A stretch of 64,000 bases of DNA from Lentibacillus siamensis (GTDB taxonomy: Bacteria; Bacillota; Bacilli; Bacillales; Amphibacillaceae). Below, piece by piece: positions 42,891 through 52,204 of the stretch (positions within the stretch are counted from its first letter, which is position 1; every line of letters starts with the position of its first letter). A program made the translations under genes and the position numbers. The stretch lies in assembly GCF_039522605.1 (NCBI RefSeq), contig NZ_BAAADS010000025.1, positions 186,001 to 250,000 on the forward strand. The letters are read 5' to 3'. The notes beneath the pieces are model-generated. The model had not been told where the DNA came from, did no database searches, and saw nothing but the letters and a program-made list of their open reading frames with translations.

Positions 42891-44606
42891 ATGCCATTCG
42901 ATGGGATTGTTACACGAGCAGTAACGCACGAATTAAATAAAAAAATAATACCGGGAAAAATCACTAAAATATATCAGCCAACATCCACTGAACTGGTTTT
43001 CACAATACGCAGCCAGGGAGAAAATCATACATTACTTGTATCGATTCACCCTATGTATGCGCGATTTCATTTAACCGATGACACATACAGAAATCCAAAA
43101 GAGCCCCCGATGTTCTGTATGCTGCTTCGAAAAAATTTATCCGGCGCGATTATTGAATCGATCGATCAATACGGAATGGAACGTATCATTACGTTTCACA
43201 TCAAAACGAGAAATGAGCTTGGCGATATTACCAACAAAACGATGGTACTGGAATTAATGGGAAAGCACAGCAATTTTATGCTGATTGATGCAGACAAAGG
43301 GCATATCCTGGATAGTTTAAAACACGTACCAGTTTCCCAGAACAGTTACCGGACAATCCTGCCAGGACAGAAATATATTCTGCCGCCAAGTCAGAACAAG
43401 CTCAACCCGCTGGACATTGATGGATCCACCTTCGTAAAAAAGCTCGACTTTAATGCCGGAAAAATGGATAAGCAGATTGTCCAGACCATTACAGGTGTAT
43501 CACCACTCATTGCCAATGAAATCATCCACGAGACAAAACTCGGTTCTCAGGAGGCATATAGTAACGCATTTGAGGATTTACGGGAACTGATTCGCAACAA
43601 CAGCTATTCTCCAGCAGTCTATCAGCACAAAATAGAAGCGTTCCATGTCCTGCCGATAACGTATCTGGAAGATGAGAAAAAGGATTACGCCACCACAAAT
43701 GAAATGCTCGATGCCTTTTATTCCGGAAAAGCAGAGCGTGACCGAGTCAAGCAGCAGGCCCGGGATTTATATCAATTTATTAAAAATGAGAAAGATAAGA
43801 ACGAACGAAAACTGAAAAAACATGAAAAAACATTAAAAAAGGCAGCAGGTGCAGAGAAATATCAGCATCTTGGCGAACTGCTTACAGCTAACATGCATCA
43901 GGTAAAACAGGGAGACGAAAATGTTCAGGTCATTGATTACTACGATCCAGAACAAAAAGAAATCACAATCGAACTGAATCCAAACAAAACACCAAGCGAA
44001 AATGCCCAAAGCTTTTTTAAAACATACCAGAAATTAAAGACATCCAAACGAATGGTCAATACCGAAATAAAAAAAGCAAATAACGAAATTGCTTATTTAG
44101 ATCAGTTGATTCAGCAAATTGACACCGCACGTGAGGCTGATATTGAGGAAATAAGGGAGGAACTGCGTGATGAAGGTTATCTTAAAAAACAAAGACAGGG
44201 GAAAAGGAAAAATAAACCAGCAAAACCCGAACCGGAAAAGTATACAAGCTCTGACGATACTCCAATGTTAGTAGGAAAAAATAATAAACAGAATGAGTAT
44301 GTAACCATGAAACTTGCTCATCGCGATGAAATCTGGCTTCATACCAAAGATATCCCAGGCTCACATGTCATTATCCGATCCAAAGATCCCAGTGAAGAGA
44401 CATTATTGGAAGCTGCGCAACTTGCTGCATACTTCAGCAAATCACAGCACTCGTCTTCGGTTCCAGTGGATTACACAAAAATTCGCCATGTCCGAAAACC
44501 GAATGGGGCTAAACCGGGATTCGTCACGTATGATAACCAGAAAACATTGTTTGTAACACCTCAAAAGGATGTTGTGGAACGACTAAAAGCAGTCGAAAAA
44601 AAATAA
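42891..44606 (+). CDS. rqcH: Ribosome quality control protein RqcH (NFACT family)
   Basis: Protein of 571 aa that binds stalled 50S subunits and adds C-terminal alanine tails, marking the nascent chain for degradation (YloA; older name FbpA for fibronectin binding). The N-terminal NFACT-N domain begins MPFDGIVTRAVTHELNKKI. A long helical middle (about 250-440) contains coiled coils. The C-terminal NFACT-R domain has KNNKQNEYVTMKLAHRDEIWLHTKDIPGSHVII. GAGGTG precedes the ATG. Confidence 0.94.
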   Translation: MPFDGIVTRAVTHELNKKIIPGKITKIYQPTSTELVFTIRSQGENHTLLVSIHPMYARFHLTDDTYRNPKEPPMFCMLLRKNLSGAIIESIDQYGMERIITFHIKTRNELGDITNKTMVLELMGKHSNFMLIDADKGHILDSLKHVPVSQNSYRTILPGQKYILPPSQNKLNPLDIDGSTFVKKLDFNAGKMDKQIVQTITGVSPLIANEIIHETKLGSQEAYSNAFEDLRELIRNNSYSPAVYQHKIEAFHVLPITYLEDEKKDYATTNEMLDAFYSGKAERDRVKQQARDLYQFIKNEKDKNERKLKKHEKTLKKAAGAEKYQHLGELLTANMHQVKQGDENVQVIDYYDPEQKEITIELNPNKTPSENAQSFFKTYQKLKTSKRMVNTEIKKANNEIAYLDQLIQQIDTAREADIEEIREELRDEGYLKKQRQGKRKNKPAKPEPEKYTSSDDTPMLVGKNNKQNEYVTMKLAHRDEIWLHTKDIPGSHVIIRSKDPSEETLLEAAQLAAYFSKSQHSSSVPVDYTKIRHVRKPNGAKPGFVTYDNQKTLFVTPQKDVVERLKAVEKK

Positions 44607-44657
44607 ACCCAGATTAAAAAAACGCGGGGAATTCTCTCCCTTGCGTTTTTTGGGTTT
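44605..44657. terminator. Bidirectional terminator between rqcH and nucleotidyltransferase gene
   Basis: AAAAAACGC and GCGTTTTTT flank an inner GGGA/TCCC stem, within an outer AAACCCA/TGGGTTT repeat. A/T tracts occur on both sides; it overlaps the stop codon of the minus-strand gene. Confidence 0.82.
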
Positions 44658-45435
44658 ACTTTTGCAACATCTCAATCTTTCCAACAAGAAAATTTTTAAG
44701 TGATAAGAGTTCGCCCTGATCAAAATAAAATGTATCGTTTTGTGTATAGCTGCTGATAACTTTTTTTAATATTCCTTTTGTATCGTCCGGAAGGGATTCC
44801 AATGCCCAGTTTCCGGCCTCCAATTTCGAGAAAATTTTTCTATCTTTCAAATACAAATAAACGCGAATCAAGTTTAATGAACAATATATTGGATCCTCCA
44901 CCATATTATCCTGACACTCCCGGAAATCTCCCATTATCGAATCGATATAATCGGAATATGGAATAACAGGAAACACATCTGATATTGGCCTTCCCTCCAG
45001 ACAACATCCGCGATGATTAATGATCATAATGTGTGCAGCCAAATCCGGATCGGTCCCCGATTGTACACTAAAAAATCGACTTTCAGATTCATAGTACTCC
45101 CTCCAATATTCACTATAATGAAAATCAAATGGACAGGGATGTTGCCAGTGTGTTAATTGGTCCTTATTCAAAAAGCTTATTTCAACCGGATATGGGTTGC
45201 CGGAATAATCCAAAAACAACTGTACCAATTCTTTCATTCTTGCAGAAGTTATGGAATCCCGCGTTACTACCAGTAAATCGATGTCACTTTTGGAGGGATT
45301 GAATCCACCCATTGCAAGTGATCCGTGTATGTAACAACCGATATAATTTTCCTGTATCACAACCTTTATTTCATCCAAAAGTTTTGTAACAAAATTCCTT
45401 ATTTCGGAAGGGCATGTTTTCCAACTATAAGTCAT
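44656..45435 (-). CDS. Aminoglycoside adenylyltransferase-like nucleotidyltransferase
   Basis: Enzyme of 259 aa with the nucleotidyltransferase signature GSLAMGGF (38-45) and D-I-D (51-53), as in the AadA/ANT(9) family; a helical DUF4111-like C-terminal region follows. Known relatives transfer AMP to streptomycin or spectinomycin. I cannot tell from sequence whether this protein confers resistance; many chromosomal homologues have no proven antibiotic substrate. It is a single-gene unit in the accessory region. Confidence 0.75.
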   Translation of the reverse strand: MTYSWKTCPSEIRNFVTKLLDEIKVVIQENYIGCYIHGSLAMGGFNPSKSDIDLLVVTRDSITSARMKELVQLFLDYSGNPYPVEISFLNKDQLTHWQHPCPFDFHYSEYWREYYESESRFFSVQSGTDPDLAAHIMIINHRGCCLEGRPISDVFPVIPYSDYIDSIMGDFRECQDNMVEDPIYCSLNLIRVYLYLKDRKIFSKLEAGNWALESLPDDTKGILKKVISSYTQNDTFYFDQGELLSLKNFLVGKIEMLQK

Positions 45436-45562
45436 TGCAATTTCCCCTAAATGACAAGTCCGTTATTCAAAAGACTCGCAGCCTGAATCAGTGCTTCTTA
45501 TTTTCTTCATTAGTACATTTTACCTTACCATGAGTGTAAAGAATTTTCCTTTAATTTATAAC

Positions 45563-45605
45563 TTAAAAAATCAGGACACCGATTAATCGTAATCGATGTC
45601 CCGAT
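45563..45605 (-). terminator. Intrinsic terminator after ohr
   Basis: On the minus strand ATCGGGACATCGATT pairs with AATCGGTGTCCTGAT (15 pairs, two G-U) around a 6-nt loop, followed by a T-run. Confidence 0.88.
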
Positions 45606-45618
45606 TCAACTCTACTCA

Positions 45619-46038
45619 TTATACTGCCTTAGGATTTAATGTTACCTCAATATTTCCCCTGGTTGCCTTGGAATATGGACAAGCCTGATGGGCATCTTCA
45701 GCCAGTTTGTCTGCCTCATCCTGGCTGACACCCTTGATGTTGATATTCAAGGTTGCCGCAATTTTAAAACCGTTATCTTCAGGGTCCTTACAGAAACTTA
45801 CTTCTGCAGTGGTTTCGGAATCAATGTCCTTTTTCTGGTTCGATGCAACCAAATTCAGTGCACCATCATAACATGCTGAATATGCTGCCGCGAAAAGCTG
45901 TTCCGGATTGGAACCCTTATCTTCCTTATTTGTAGCCGGGTTAACCAGATCTAAGTCTATTAAGCCATCATCCGATTTAACGTGTCCTTCCCGACCATTT
46001 TTTGCTGTTGCACTTGATGTAAATATTACGTCGCTCAT
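45619..46038 (-). CDS. ohr: Organic hydroperoxide resistance protein (Ohr/OsmC family)
   Basis: Thiol peroxidase of 139 aa that detoxifies organic hydroperoxides. Catalytic cysteines Cys56 (AYSACYDGAL) and Cys120 (HQACPYSKATRGN) are both present, and NPEQLFAAAYSACYDGAL is the Ohr signature. Reducing partners are probably lipoyl proteins or bacillithiol (family knowledge). No MarR-type ohrR is adjacent; a LysR-type gene lies upstream instead. A TATAAT at about 46060 on the minus strand may be its -10. Confidence 0.93.
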   Translation of the reverse strand: MSDVIFTSSATAKNGREGHVKSDDGLIDLDLVNPATNKEDKGSNPEQLFAAAYSACYDGALNLVASNQKKDIDSETTAEVSFCKDPEDNGFKIAATLNINIKGVSQDEADKLAEDAHQACPYSKATRGNIEVTLNPKAV

Positions 46039-46101
46039 GTATAAACACTCCTTGATATCTGATTATATAATGAGTGTTCCTTTTATGAAAAAAATTAAAC
46101 A

Positions 46102-46962
46102 TTACCGAAACGTTTCATCTAACAGCGCCTTGATAAATTCGTCAACCTGTGGCAAATTGCGGACCCCGTCCTGATAACAAACCCATGTGTCTCTTGTCAC
46201 CGGTTTTCCAGCAAGTTCCATCGATATGTGCGGGTATTCTTCCATCATCGAATCAGAAACACTTTCAGGCAACACTGCCATTCCCAATCCTTCTTTCATG
46301 AACTGTTTGCACGTTTCAATCTGATCGACCCGGATGTTTTTAACCGGCTTTAACTGATCCTGATGGTAATAAAGCCAATTATCTACCTGTTCATGCATAC
46401 TGTCATCACTTTTAAACGAAATAAGCGGCCGTTCTTTCAGCTTGTTTTTCGGAAAGGGTTCGGTATCAAATATATATAATGGATCATCGAAAAGCGGTTC
46501 ACTCACGGTTTCCTTCAATTTTTCACCTCGGATAATGGATACATGATACTTTTTATGACCTTTTTTGATATCTTCACTGATCCCCGTCACAAGATCAATT
46601 GCCACTTTCGGAAATTTTTTTGTGTATTTGGACAAAATAGACGGTAAAAACCGCTGACTGACAAGTGTGGAGCAGGCTATCGACAAGGTACCTTGGACTT
46701 CCTGACTGGATTGTGAGAGCGAATTTTTGATAATTTCTTCTCGATTCATCACTTCTTTCGCATGCGTTAAAATCATTTCACCTGCAGGAGTGGGCATTAA
46801 CCGTTTGGATGTTCGGATGAAAATCATCTCACCGAAATAATCCTCAATATACTTCAACCGCTGGGTAACAGCCGGCTGAGATATTAAAATTGCCTTGGCC
46901 GTCCCACGGATCGTCCCTACCTCATTCAACTTCAGCAATAACTCGTAGTCTTCAATTTTCAT
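46102..46962 (-). CDS. LysR-type transcriptional regulator
   Basis: Regulator of 286 aa with the N-terminal winged helix-turn-helix (LLLKLNEVGTIRGTAKAILISQPAVTQRLKYIEDYFG, about 8-44) and a C-terminal periplasmic-binding-like effector domain. It is divergent from the methyltransferase gene, with a 21-bp palindrome in the gap, and upstream of ohr in the same direction. Its effector is unknown; the neighbours suggest control of the methyltransferase and possibly ohr. Confidence 0.9.
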   Translation of the reverse strand: MKIEDYELLLKLNEVGTIRGTAKAILISQPAVTQRLKYIEDYFGEMIFIRTSKRLMPTPAGEMILTHAKEVMNREEIIKNSLSQSSQEVQGTLSIACSTLVSQRFLPSILSKYTKKFPKVAIDLVTGISEDIKKGHKKYHVSIIRGEKLKETVSEPLFDDPLYIFDTEPFPKNKLKERPLISFKSDDSMHEQVDNWLYYHQDQLKPVKNIRVDQIETCKQFMKEGLGMAVLPESVSDSMMEEYPHISMELAGKPVTRDTWVCYQDGVRNLPQVDEFIKALLDETFR

Positions 46963-47002
46963 TCTGAACGCCTCTTTTGATAATTAATTGTTATTACTTT
47001 TG

Positions 47003-47023
47003 ATTATAAATGAATATTATAAT
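47003..47023. promoter_or_regulatory. Candidate LysR-regulator operator
   Basis: Perfect palindrome ATTATAA-N7-TTATAAT between divergent genes. Its span and AT-rich half sites fit the T-N11-A type LysR box. LysR sites usually lie in just this position. Confidence 0.5.
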
Positions 47024-47077
47024 TATTGCATGTACTTCGATATGATAAAAGTACCTTTTAATTTGGGAGATGATGAT

Positions 47078-47842
47078 ATGTCTGAGAAGGAAGATGCAAG
47101 AAAGGTATTTTCCAAAAATAGTGATGCATATGTGACAAGTTCCACTCATGCCACAGGAGAAGATTTATCTCTAATGATAAACTGGTTGAATCCCGACTCC
47201 ACACAACATGTTCTGGATATTGCGACTGGCGGAGGGCACACTGCAAAAAAACTGGCGCCCTATGTTAAACAGATCACTGCTACTGACATTACAGAAACAA
47301 TGTTGATCAACACGGCAGCACACTTAACCGACCTCAATAATATTAGCTATCAGGTCGCGGATGCAGAAAACCTGCCTTTTGAAAGCAATACATTTGATAT
47401 TGTCACCTGCAGAATTGCAGCACATCACTTTCCCAATCCGGGACTGTTTATTGCAGAAGTATATCGTATCCTAAAACCAGATGGTGAATTTTTGTTTATC
47501 GATAATATAGCTCCCGAAAATTCCACTCATGATACGTTCGTCAACTCACTGGAAAAAATGCGTGACTACAGTCATGTCCGATCACGATCAATATCGGAAT
47601 GGAAGGAACTATTAGTCAAACAAAACCTGAAAACCCGTATGGAAACCACACGGAAGAAAACTTTGCCATACCAAGAATGGGTGCGACGGACATTGGATAA
47701 AGAAGATAAAATTAAAGAAGTAGATCAGTTCATTTCAAGCGCAGCCGCTGATATACATGATTATTTTCAAATTGAATTTGAAGGCAATAAAATAACCTCT
47801 TTTGCAATTGATGAATGGATGGTTCTGGCGGAGAAAAAGTAA
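47078..47842 (+). CDS. Class I SAM-dependent methyltransferase (UbiE/Coq5-like)
   Basis: Methyltransferase of 254 aa with motif I VLDIATGGGH (45-54), the acidic residue after beta 2 (TATDITETML) and DAENLPFESNTFDIVTCRIAAHHF. The substrate cannot be read. I use the ATG at 47078, with GGGAG upstream; the open frame starts 30 codons earlier but without a site, and inside the regulatory gap. Divergent from a LysR gene, it is probably a target of that regulator. Confidence 0.86.
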   Translation: MSEKEDARKVFSKNSDAYVTSSTHATGEDLSLMINWLNPDSTQHVLDIATGGGHTAKKLAPYVKQITATDITETMLINTAAHLTDLNNISYQVADAENLPFESNTFDIVTCRIAAHHFPNPGLFIAEVYRILKPDGEFLFIDNIAPENSTHDTFVNSLEKMRDYSHVRSRSISEWKELLVKQNLKTRMETTRKKTLPYQEWVRRTLDKEDKIKEVDQFISSAAADIHDYFQIEFEGNKITSFAIDEWMVLAEKK

Positions 47843-47886
47843 AAAAATGAGATTATCTCCAATTTGCGGAGATAATCTCATTTTTT
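47842..47886. terminator. Bidirectional terminator after the methyltransferase
   Basis: A perfect 19-bp stem (47842-47860 with 47868-47886; core GAGATTATCTCC) with a 7-nt loop and A/T tracts at both ends. It also faces the end of the PBP gene. Confidence 0.92.
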
Positions 47887-47937
47887 GGTAATGAGCGCTG
47901 CTTATCAGACTAACGGAGGGTTATGTCCTCTATCCAT

Positions 47938-50466
47938 TTATAACTTTTCTCTCTTTTTCTGGTTCGACGCTTCGTTTTCTTCGGTATTCCCTTCATTATT
48001 TTCTCCGGTTTCATCCTGGGTGTTGTCACCCTGACCACCATCTTGATTATCCGTATTTTCATCATTTTCATCTGAATCTGATCCGTCATCCTGTTTACTT
48101 TCATCATCTTGCGTAGAAGGTTCTTTCTTTTTACCCTCGTCTTGCTGTTTATCGTCCTTCTGTTCATCATTCTCTTCTTTATCAGTACCCTGTTCATTCG
48201 TTTTTTTATTCGGATCTTCTTGGTCTGTTGGATGTTCTTCTTTCTGATTTTTCCTTTCTTCTGATTGCTTATTGTCTAATTTTTTGTCTGTTTTTTGTTC
48301 TTGTTTCTTCCGGTTCACATGATCATCCTGCTGGTCTTGCTTAGAAACATCTTCCTTTTGCTCTTCCTTTTCCGCAGACAGATTGGATTGTTCTTGAACC
48401 GTACTCTCGCTTTCTGACACGCCTTCCTTCATCTGATCCCCAGAACGGGAATTTACCTGCCGTGCATCTTGAACAGAGAGCACATCTCCCGACACAACGA
48501 TGGAATCCGGTTTTTCAAAATCCGGTGTATCCGGTTCCGAAAGACTTCCCATCAATTTCCGGAAAATCTCTTTTGCTATATCATCAGATCCGTTGTAGCG
48601 AATATAGTGAACACTGTCTCCTTCTTTAAATTTCGGATAACCGGTCCAAATCGCTGCACTATATTGGGTGGTATAACCGGCAAACCATGAATCAAGCAAG
48701 CCGTCGCCAATGTTATATTTTTCCCTAAGATGCTCCGGGATGTTTGTCGATCCTGTTTTCCCTGCTGCCGGTACACCGGGTATTGCTGCCGCTGTCCCGG
48801 TTCCGGTGTTGATCACCGTTTTCAGCATATCGGTAATCATATAAGCTGTATAATCATGCATTGCCCTTTTCGAGTCATGATGCATCTTTTTTTCCTTCCC
48901 ATTTTGAAAAACTATTTTCGTTACAGTATAAGGTTTATGATAGATTCCGCCATTTCCGAATGCCGCGTAGGCACCGGCCAGCTGCAGCGGTGTTACCCCT
49001 GATGAAAGACCACCTATAGCCGCGGATTCAAAAACCGGCTTTTCAAGTTTTATTCCAAGTTTCCCCGCAAAAGCTCCTGCCTTTTTACCTCCAACAGCCT
49101 GGAACGTCTTCAGCGCAGGAATATTCCGGGACCACGCCAACGCCCGTCGCATCGTCATCTCTCCCCAATATTCACCGTCCCACTCATGAATCGGGGTGCC
49201 ATCACTGTACGAATATGGCTCATCAACAAGCGTATGCGCAGTTGACCAGTTTAAGTATTCAATTGCCGGACCATAGTCAATAATCGGCTTGAACGTTGAT
49301 CCAGGCGGATTTTTTTCCTGAGCACCGTAATTCGTGTCGCCGATCGCCATAAAATCCCTTCCTCCGCCAACTGCCCGAATCGCACCTGTTTGTGTATCAA
49401 TCAGCGCAATTCCAGCTTCAAATTGTTTATCCGGATAATTGATCTTATCGGATTTCAAGAGGCGGTACACCTTTTTCTGAACATCAACATCCAAAGTGGT
49501 ATATATTTTTAATCCACCCTGATAAAATTGTTCATCCGAAACTATTTTTCGCTCTACAACCAATTCGTGATACACTTGGTCAACAAACGCCTTATAAGGC
49601 TGATTTTGATTACGGTTCACCTTTTTTTGTTTCCCTATCAGCTGTTTAACAGGAACAGATTCTGCTTGTTCCGCTTGCTTCTCTGTTATCGCCCCGGTCA
49701 CAATCATTGCGTTTAAAACGTCATTTCGGCGATCAGCTGCTCTTTTAGGATAATCGAATGGGTCGTAATAGCTCGGTGCATTTGGCAGGCCGGCAAGAAG
49801 GGCCATTTGCGACACATTCAGCTTAGACAAGTCTTCTATACCAAAGTATGTTTTCGATGCCGTGGCAAGTCCGTAAGCCCCGTTACCATAATAAATATTA
49901 TTCAGGTACATCTGCAAAATTTGATTTTTGGAATATTTTTGTTCCAATTGGACTGCCAGATACGCCTCTTTTATTTTTCGAGTCAATGTTTTTTCAGGCG
50001 ATAATATAGTTCTTTTCACAACCTGTTGTGTTATGGTACTTCCGCCTTCCGATCCCCATCCTTTTTCAATGTTGGCGACCATTGCACCAAGAATGCGCCG
50101 AATGTCAATGCCATTGTGCTGGTAAAAACGTCTGTCTTCAATTGAAGTTACTGCCTGTTTCATTTTATCCGGTACTTCTTGTATATCAACCTTAATCCGG
50201 TTTTGTTCCTTGAAAAGCGTCGTAACGAATTCTCCATCTTCATCAAAAATTTGTGACGAAAAAGGTGTTTGCAATTCCTCGGGTGACAGTTCTGGTGCAT
50301 CCTGGATGATTGAAAAAATCCAAATGCTTACCGACATTATTGTCAGCACAATCACCACGAGACAATAAAGTAATATCTTTTTAAGAAGCGCGGCATTCTT
50401 ATTAGACCTTTTAGTCTTTGTTTCTCCTTTTCGCCGTTCCATACGTGATCGATAATTCCCCGACAT
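47938..50466 (-). CDS. Class A penicillin-binding protein (PBP1A family)
   Basis: Bifunctional peptidoglycan synthase of 842 aa. After a basic cytoplasmic N-terminus and TM segment (about 31-53) comes the glycosyltransferase domain with catalytic Glu110 (IEDRRFYQHNGID). The transpeptidase has Ser390/Lys393 (GSTFKP), SRN at 446-448 and KTG at 570-572. From about 680 to the end is a charged, low-complexity tail of E, D, K, N and Q. The ATG at 50466 follows GGGAGGT. It resembles B. subtilis PbpG/PonA more than a monofunctional enzyme. Confidence 0.93.
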   Translation of the reverse strand: MSGNYRSRMERRKGETKTKRSNKNAALLKKILLYCLVVIVLTIMSVSIWIFSIIQDAPELSPEELQTPFSSQIFDEDGEFVTTLFKEQNRIKVDIQEVPDKMKQAVTSIEDRRFYQHNGIDIRRILGAMVANIEKGWGSEGGSTITQQVVKRTILSPEKTLTRKIKEAYLAVQLEQKYSKNQILQMYLNNIYYGNGAYGLATASKTYFGIEDLSKLNVSQMALLAGLPNAPSYYDPFDYPKRAADRRNDVLNAMIVTGAITEKQAEQAESVPVKQLIGKQKKVNRNQNQPYKAFVDQVYHELVVERKIVSDEQFYQGGLKIYTTLDVDVQKKVYRLLKSDKINYPDKQFEAGIALIDTQTGAIRAVGGGRDFMAIGDTNYGAQEKNPPGSTFKPIIDYGPAIEYLNWSTAHTLVDEPYSYSDGTPIHEWDGEYWGEMTMRRALAWSRNIPALKTFQAVGGKKAGAFAGKLGIKLEKPVFESAAIGGLSSGVTPLQLAGAYAAFGNGGIYHKPYTVTKIVFQNGKEKKMHHDSKRAMHDYTAYMITDMLKTVINTGTGTAAAIPGVPAAGKTGSTNIPEHLREKYNIGDGLLDSWFAGYTTQYSAAIWTGYPKFKEGDSVHYIRYNGSDDIAKEIFRKLMGSLSEPDTPDFEKPDSIVVSGDVLSVQDARQVNSRSGDQMKEGVSESESTVQEQSNLSAEKEEQKEDVSKQDQQDDHVNRKKQEQKTDKKLDNKQSEERKNQKEEHPTDQEDPNKKTNEQGTDKEENDEQKDDKQQDEGKKKEPSTQDDESKQDDGSDSDENDENTDNQDGGQGDNTQDETGENNEGNTEENEASNQKKREKL

Positions 50467-50656
50467 TAATAGCCTGACCTCCCACAGTGGGTTTCCCATA
50501 TCTAATCGATCATATGCGCATGGTCAACAAAGTATCATTGGTTTTTCCGGGAATTCTATTACACGAAATATTCTGTTAACAATCGAACCTGTATTAACCT
50601 TATAACTTTCATGTGGAACGCTTTCTCTTAATTGATTAACTAACCTTCATGAACCT

Positions 50657-50686
50657 AAAAAGACCGGGCACCTGCCCGGTCTTTTT
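50657..50686 (-). terminator. Intrinsic terminator after the aldehyde dehydrogenase gene
   Basis: On the minus strand AAAAAGACCGGGCA faces TGCCCGGTCTTTTT, a near-perfect GC-rich stem with a short loop and a T-run. It separates this gene from the PBP gene. Confidence 0.9.
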
Positions 50687-50696
50687 AAAATCTTTT

Positions 50697-52124
50697 TTAT
50701 GAAGACATTCCCATAATCGCTTTTGGCTCAAGGTATTCTTCAATACCGAAGTCACCCCATTCGCGGCCGATGCCGGATTGTTTGAATCCGCCAAATGGTG
50801 CAGAGAAATCAGTTGGCGCCGAATTGACCCTGATTTGGCCGGCCCTGATGCCGGATGCTGCCTTTTGTAATGTGTCAGGATCTTCACCGACTACATAACC
50901 TGCCAAACCATAGATGGTATCGTTTGCGATTTCAATTGCTTCATCCAGCGTGTCATATGGGATAATTGTCGTTACTGGTCCGAAAATTTCTTCCTGGGCG
51001 ATTGTCATATCATTGCTTACTTCTGTGAATACAGTTGGTTTTGCAAAATATCCTTTTTCCAGCCCCTCAGGCTTGCCTGTACCGCCGATAAGGACCTTTG
51101 CACCTTCATCCATGCCTGTTTGAATATAACTCTGCACACGGTCCCATTGCTTTTCTGCAACAAGCGGACCAACCTTATTATCTTGCTCGGGATCACCAAC
51201 AGTCAATTTTTCCACAGCCGCTTTTACTTCCTCTTCGAATTGCGCCTTTATCGTCTTTGGCACAAGTACGCGGGTAGCTGCCGTACAAACCTGTCCAGTA
51301 TTATTCGAGATATTCGCGACAGCAATTTTAGCCGCTTTATGAACATCAGCATCATCCAGCACAATCATCGGTGATTTGCCGCCCAATTCCAGTGCAACTT
51401 TTTTAATATCTTTCGCAGCATTCTCCATCACTTTACGTCCGGCAACACCGGAGCCAGTGTAGGATACAAAATCAATATCCGGATGGGAACTGATGGCATT
51501 GCCAATTCCCTCACCCGTACCATTGACGAGGTTGAATACCCCTTTAGGAAGACCTGCTGTTTCGAAAATCTCCGCAAGAATCATCGCTGCATAAGGAGTG
51601 ATTTCTGCTGGCTTTAAAATGACAGTACTGCCTGCCGCAAACGCACTCGCAATCTTAGTTGAGGTCTGATTAGTAGGGAAATTCCACGGAGTAATCAAAC
51701 CGCTGACACCAATCGCTTCCTTGACGATGGTCGATTTGTCGCGTTTTTCAGTAAACGAAAAGTTCCGAAGCTCCTCAGCCGCTTGTTTAAAATGGGAATA
51801 TCCCATCATAAAGTGAACCTTTTCCGAAACCTTACGTGGTGCACCCAATTCTTCTGTGATGACTTTAACCAAGTCATCCTTACGTTTTTCATATTCGTCT
51901 GCAATCTTCTCTAATAATTCGATCCGGTATTCTTTCGATGTCTGTGAAAAAGACGGGAAAGCATCTCGCGCTGCCCTGACGGCCCTGTCCAAATCCTCTT
52001 GTGTTCCCAGACTGATATGTCCCATAACTTCTTCTGTCGCCGGATTGATAACTTCCATCGTCTCTGAACCAGTGGATTCCACCCATTCGCCATTAATATA
52101 GTGTTTGAGATAATCACGCATCAT
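50697..52124 (-). CDS. NAD(P)-dependent aldehyde dehydrogenase
   Basis: Oxidises an aldehyde to its acid; 475 aa. The catalytic cysteine Cys280 is in NTGQVCTAATR, the general base Glu246 in LELGGKSP, and ITPWNFP holds the conserved Asn148. The sequence fits the broad ALDH superfamily (DhaS/YcbD-like); the substrate is unknown. Two adjacent ATG codons follow AAAGGAG. It stands alone between terminators, in the accessory block. Confidence 0.92.
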   Translation of the reverse strand: MMRDYLKHYINGEWVESTGSETMEVINPATEEVMGHISLGTQEDLDRAVRAARDAFPSFSQTSKEYRIELLEKIADEYEKRKDDLVKVITEELGAPRKVSEKVHFMMGYSHFKQAAEELRNFSFTEKRDKSTIVKEAIGVSGLITPWNFPTNQTSTKIASAFAAGSTVILKPAEITPYAAMILAEIFETAGLPKGVFNLVNGTGEGIGNAISSHPDIDFVSYTGSGVAGRKVMENAAKDIKKVALELGGKSPMIVLDDADVHKAAKIAVANISNNTGQVCTAATRVLVPKTIKAQFEEEVKAAVEKLTVGDPEQDNKVGPLVAEKQWDRVQSYIQTGMDEGAKVLIGGTGKPEGLEKGYFAKPTVFTEVSNDMTIAQEEIFGPVTTIIPYDTLDEAIEIANDTIYGLAGYVVGEDPDTLQKAASGIRAGQIRVNSAPTDFSAPFGGFKQSGIGREWGDFGIEEYLEPKAIMGMSS

Positions 52125-52204
52125 ACATAGCTCCTTTTGATCATTTTCTATCTACCATGTACCCTATTCGTCAGTTTAAGAAACAAGAACACATACATAT
52201 TGTA

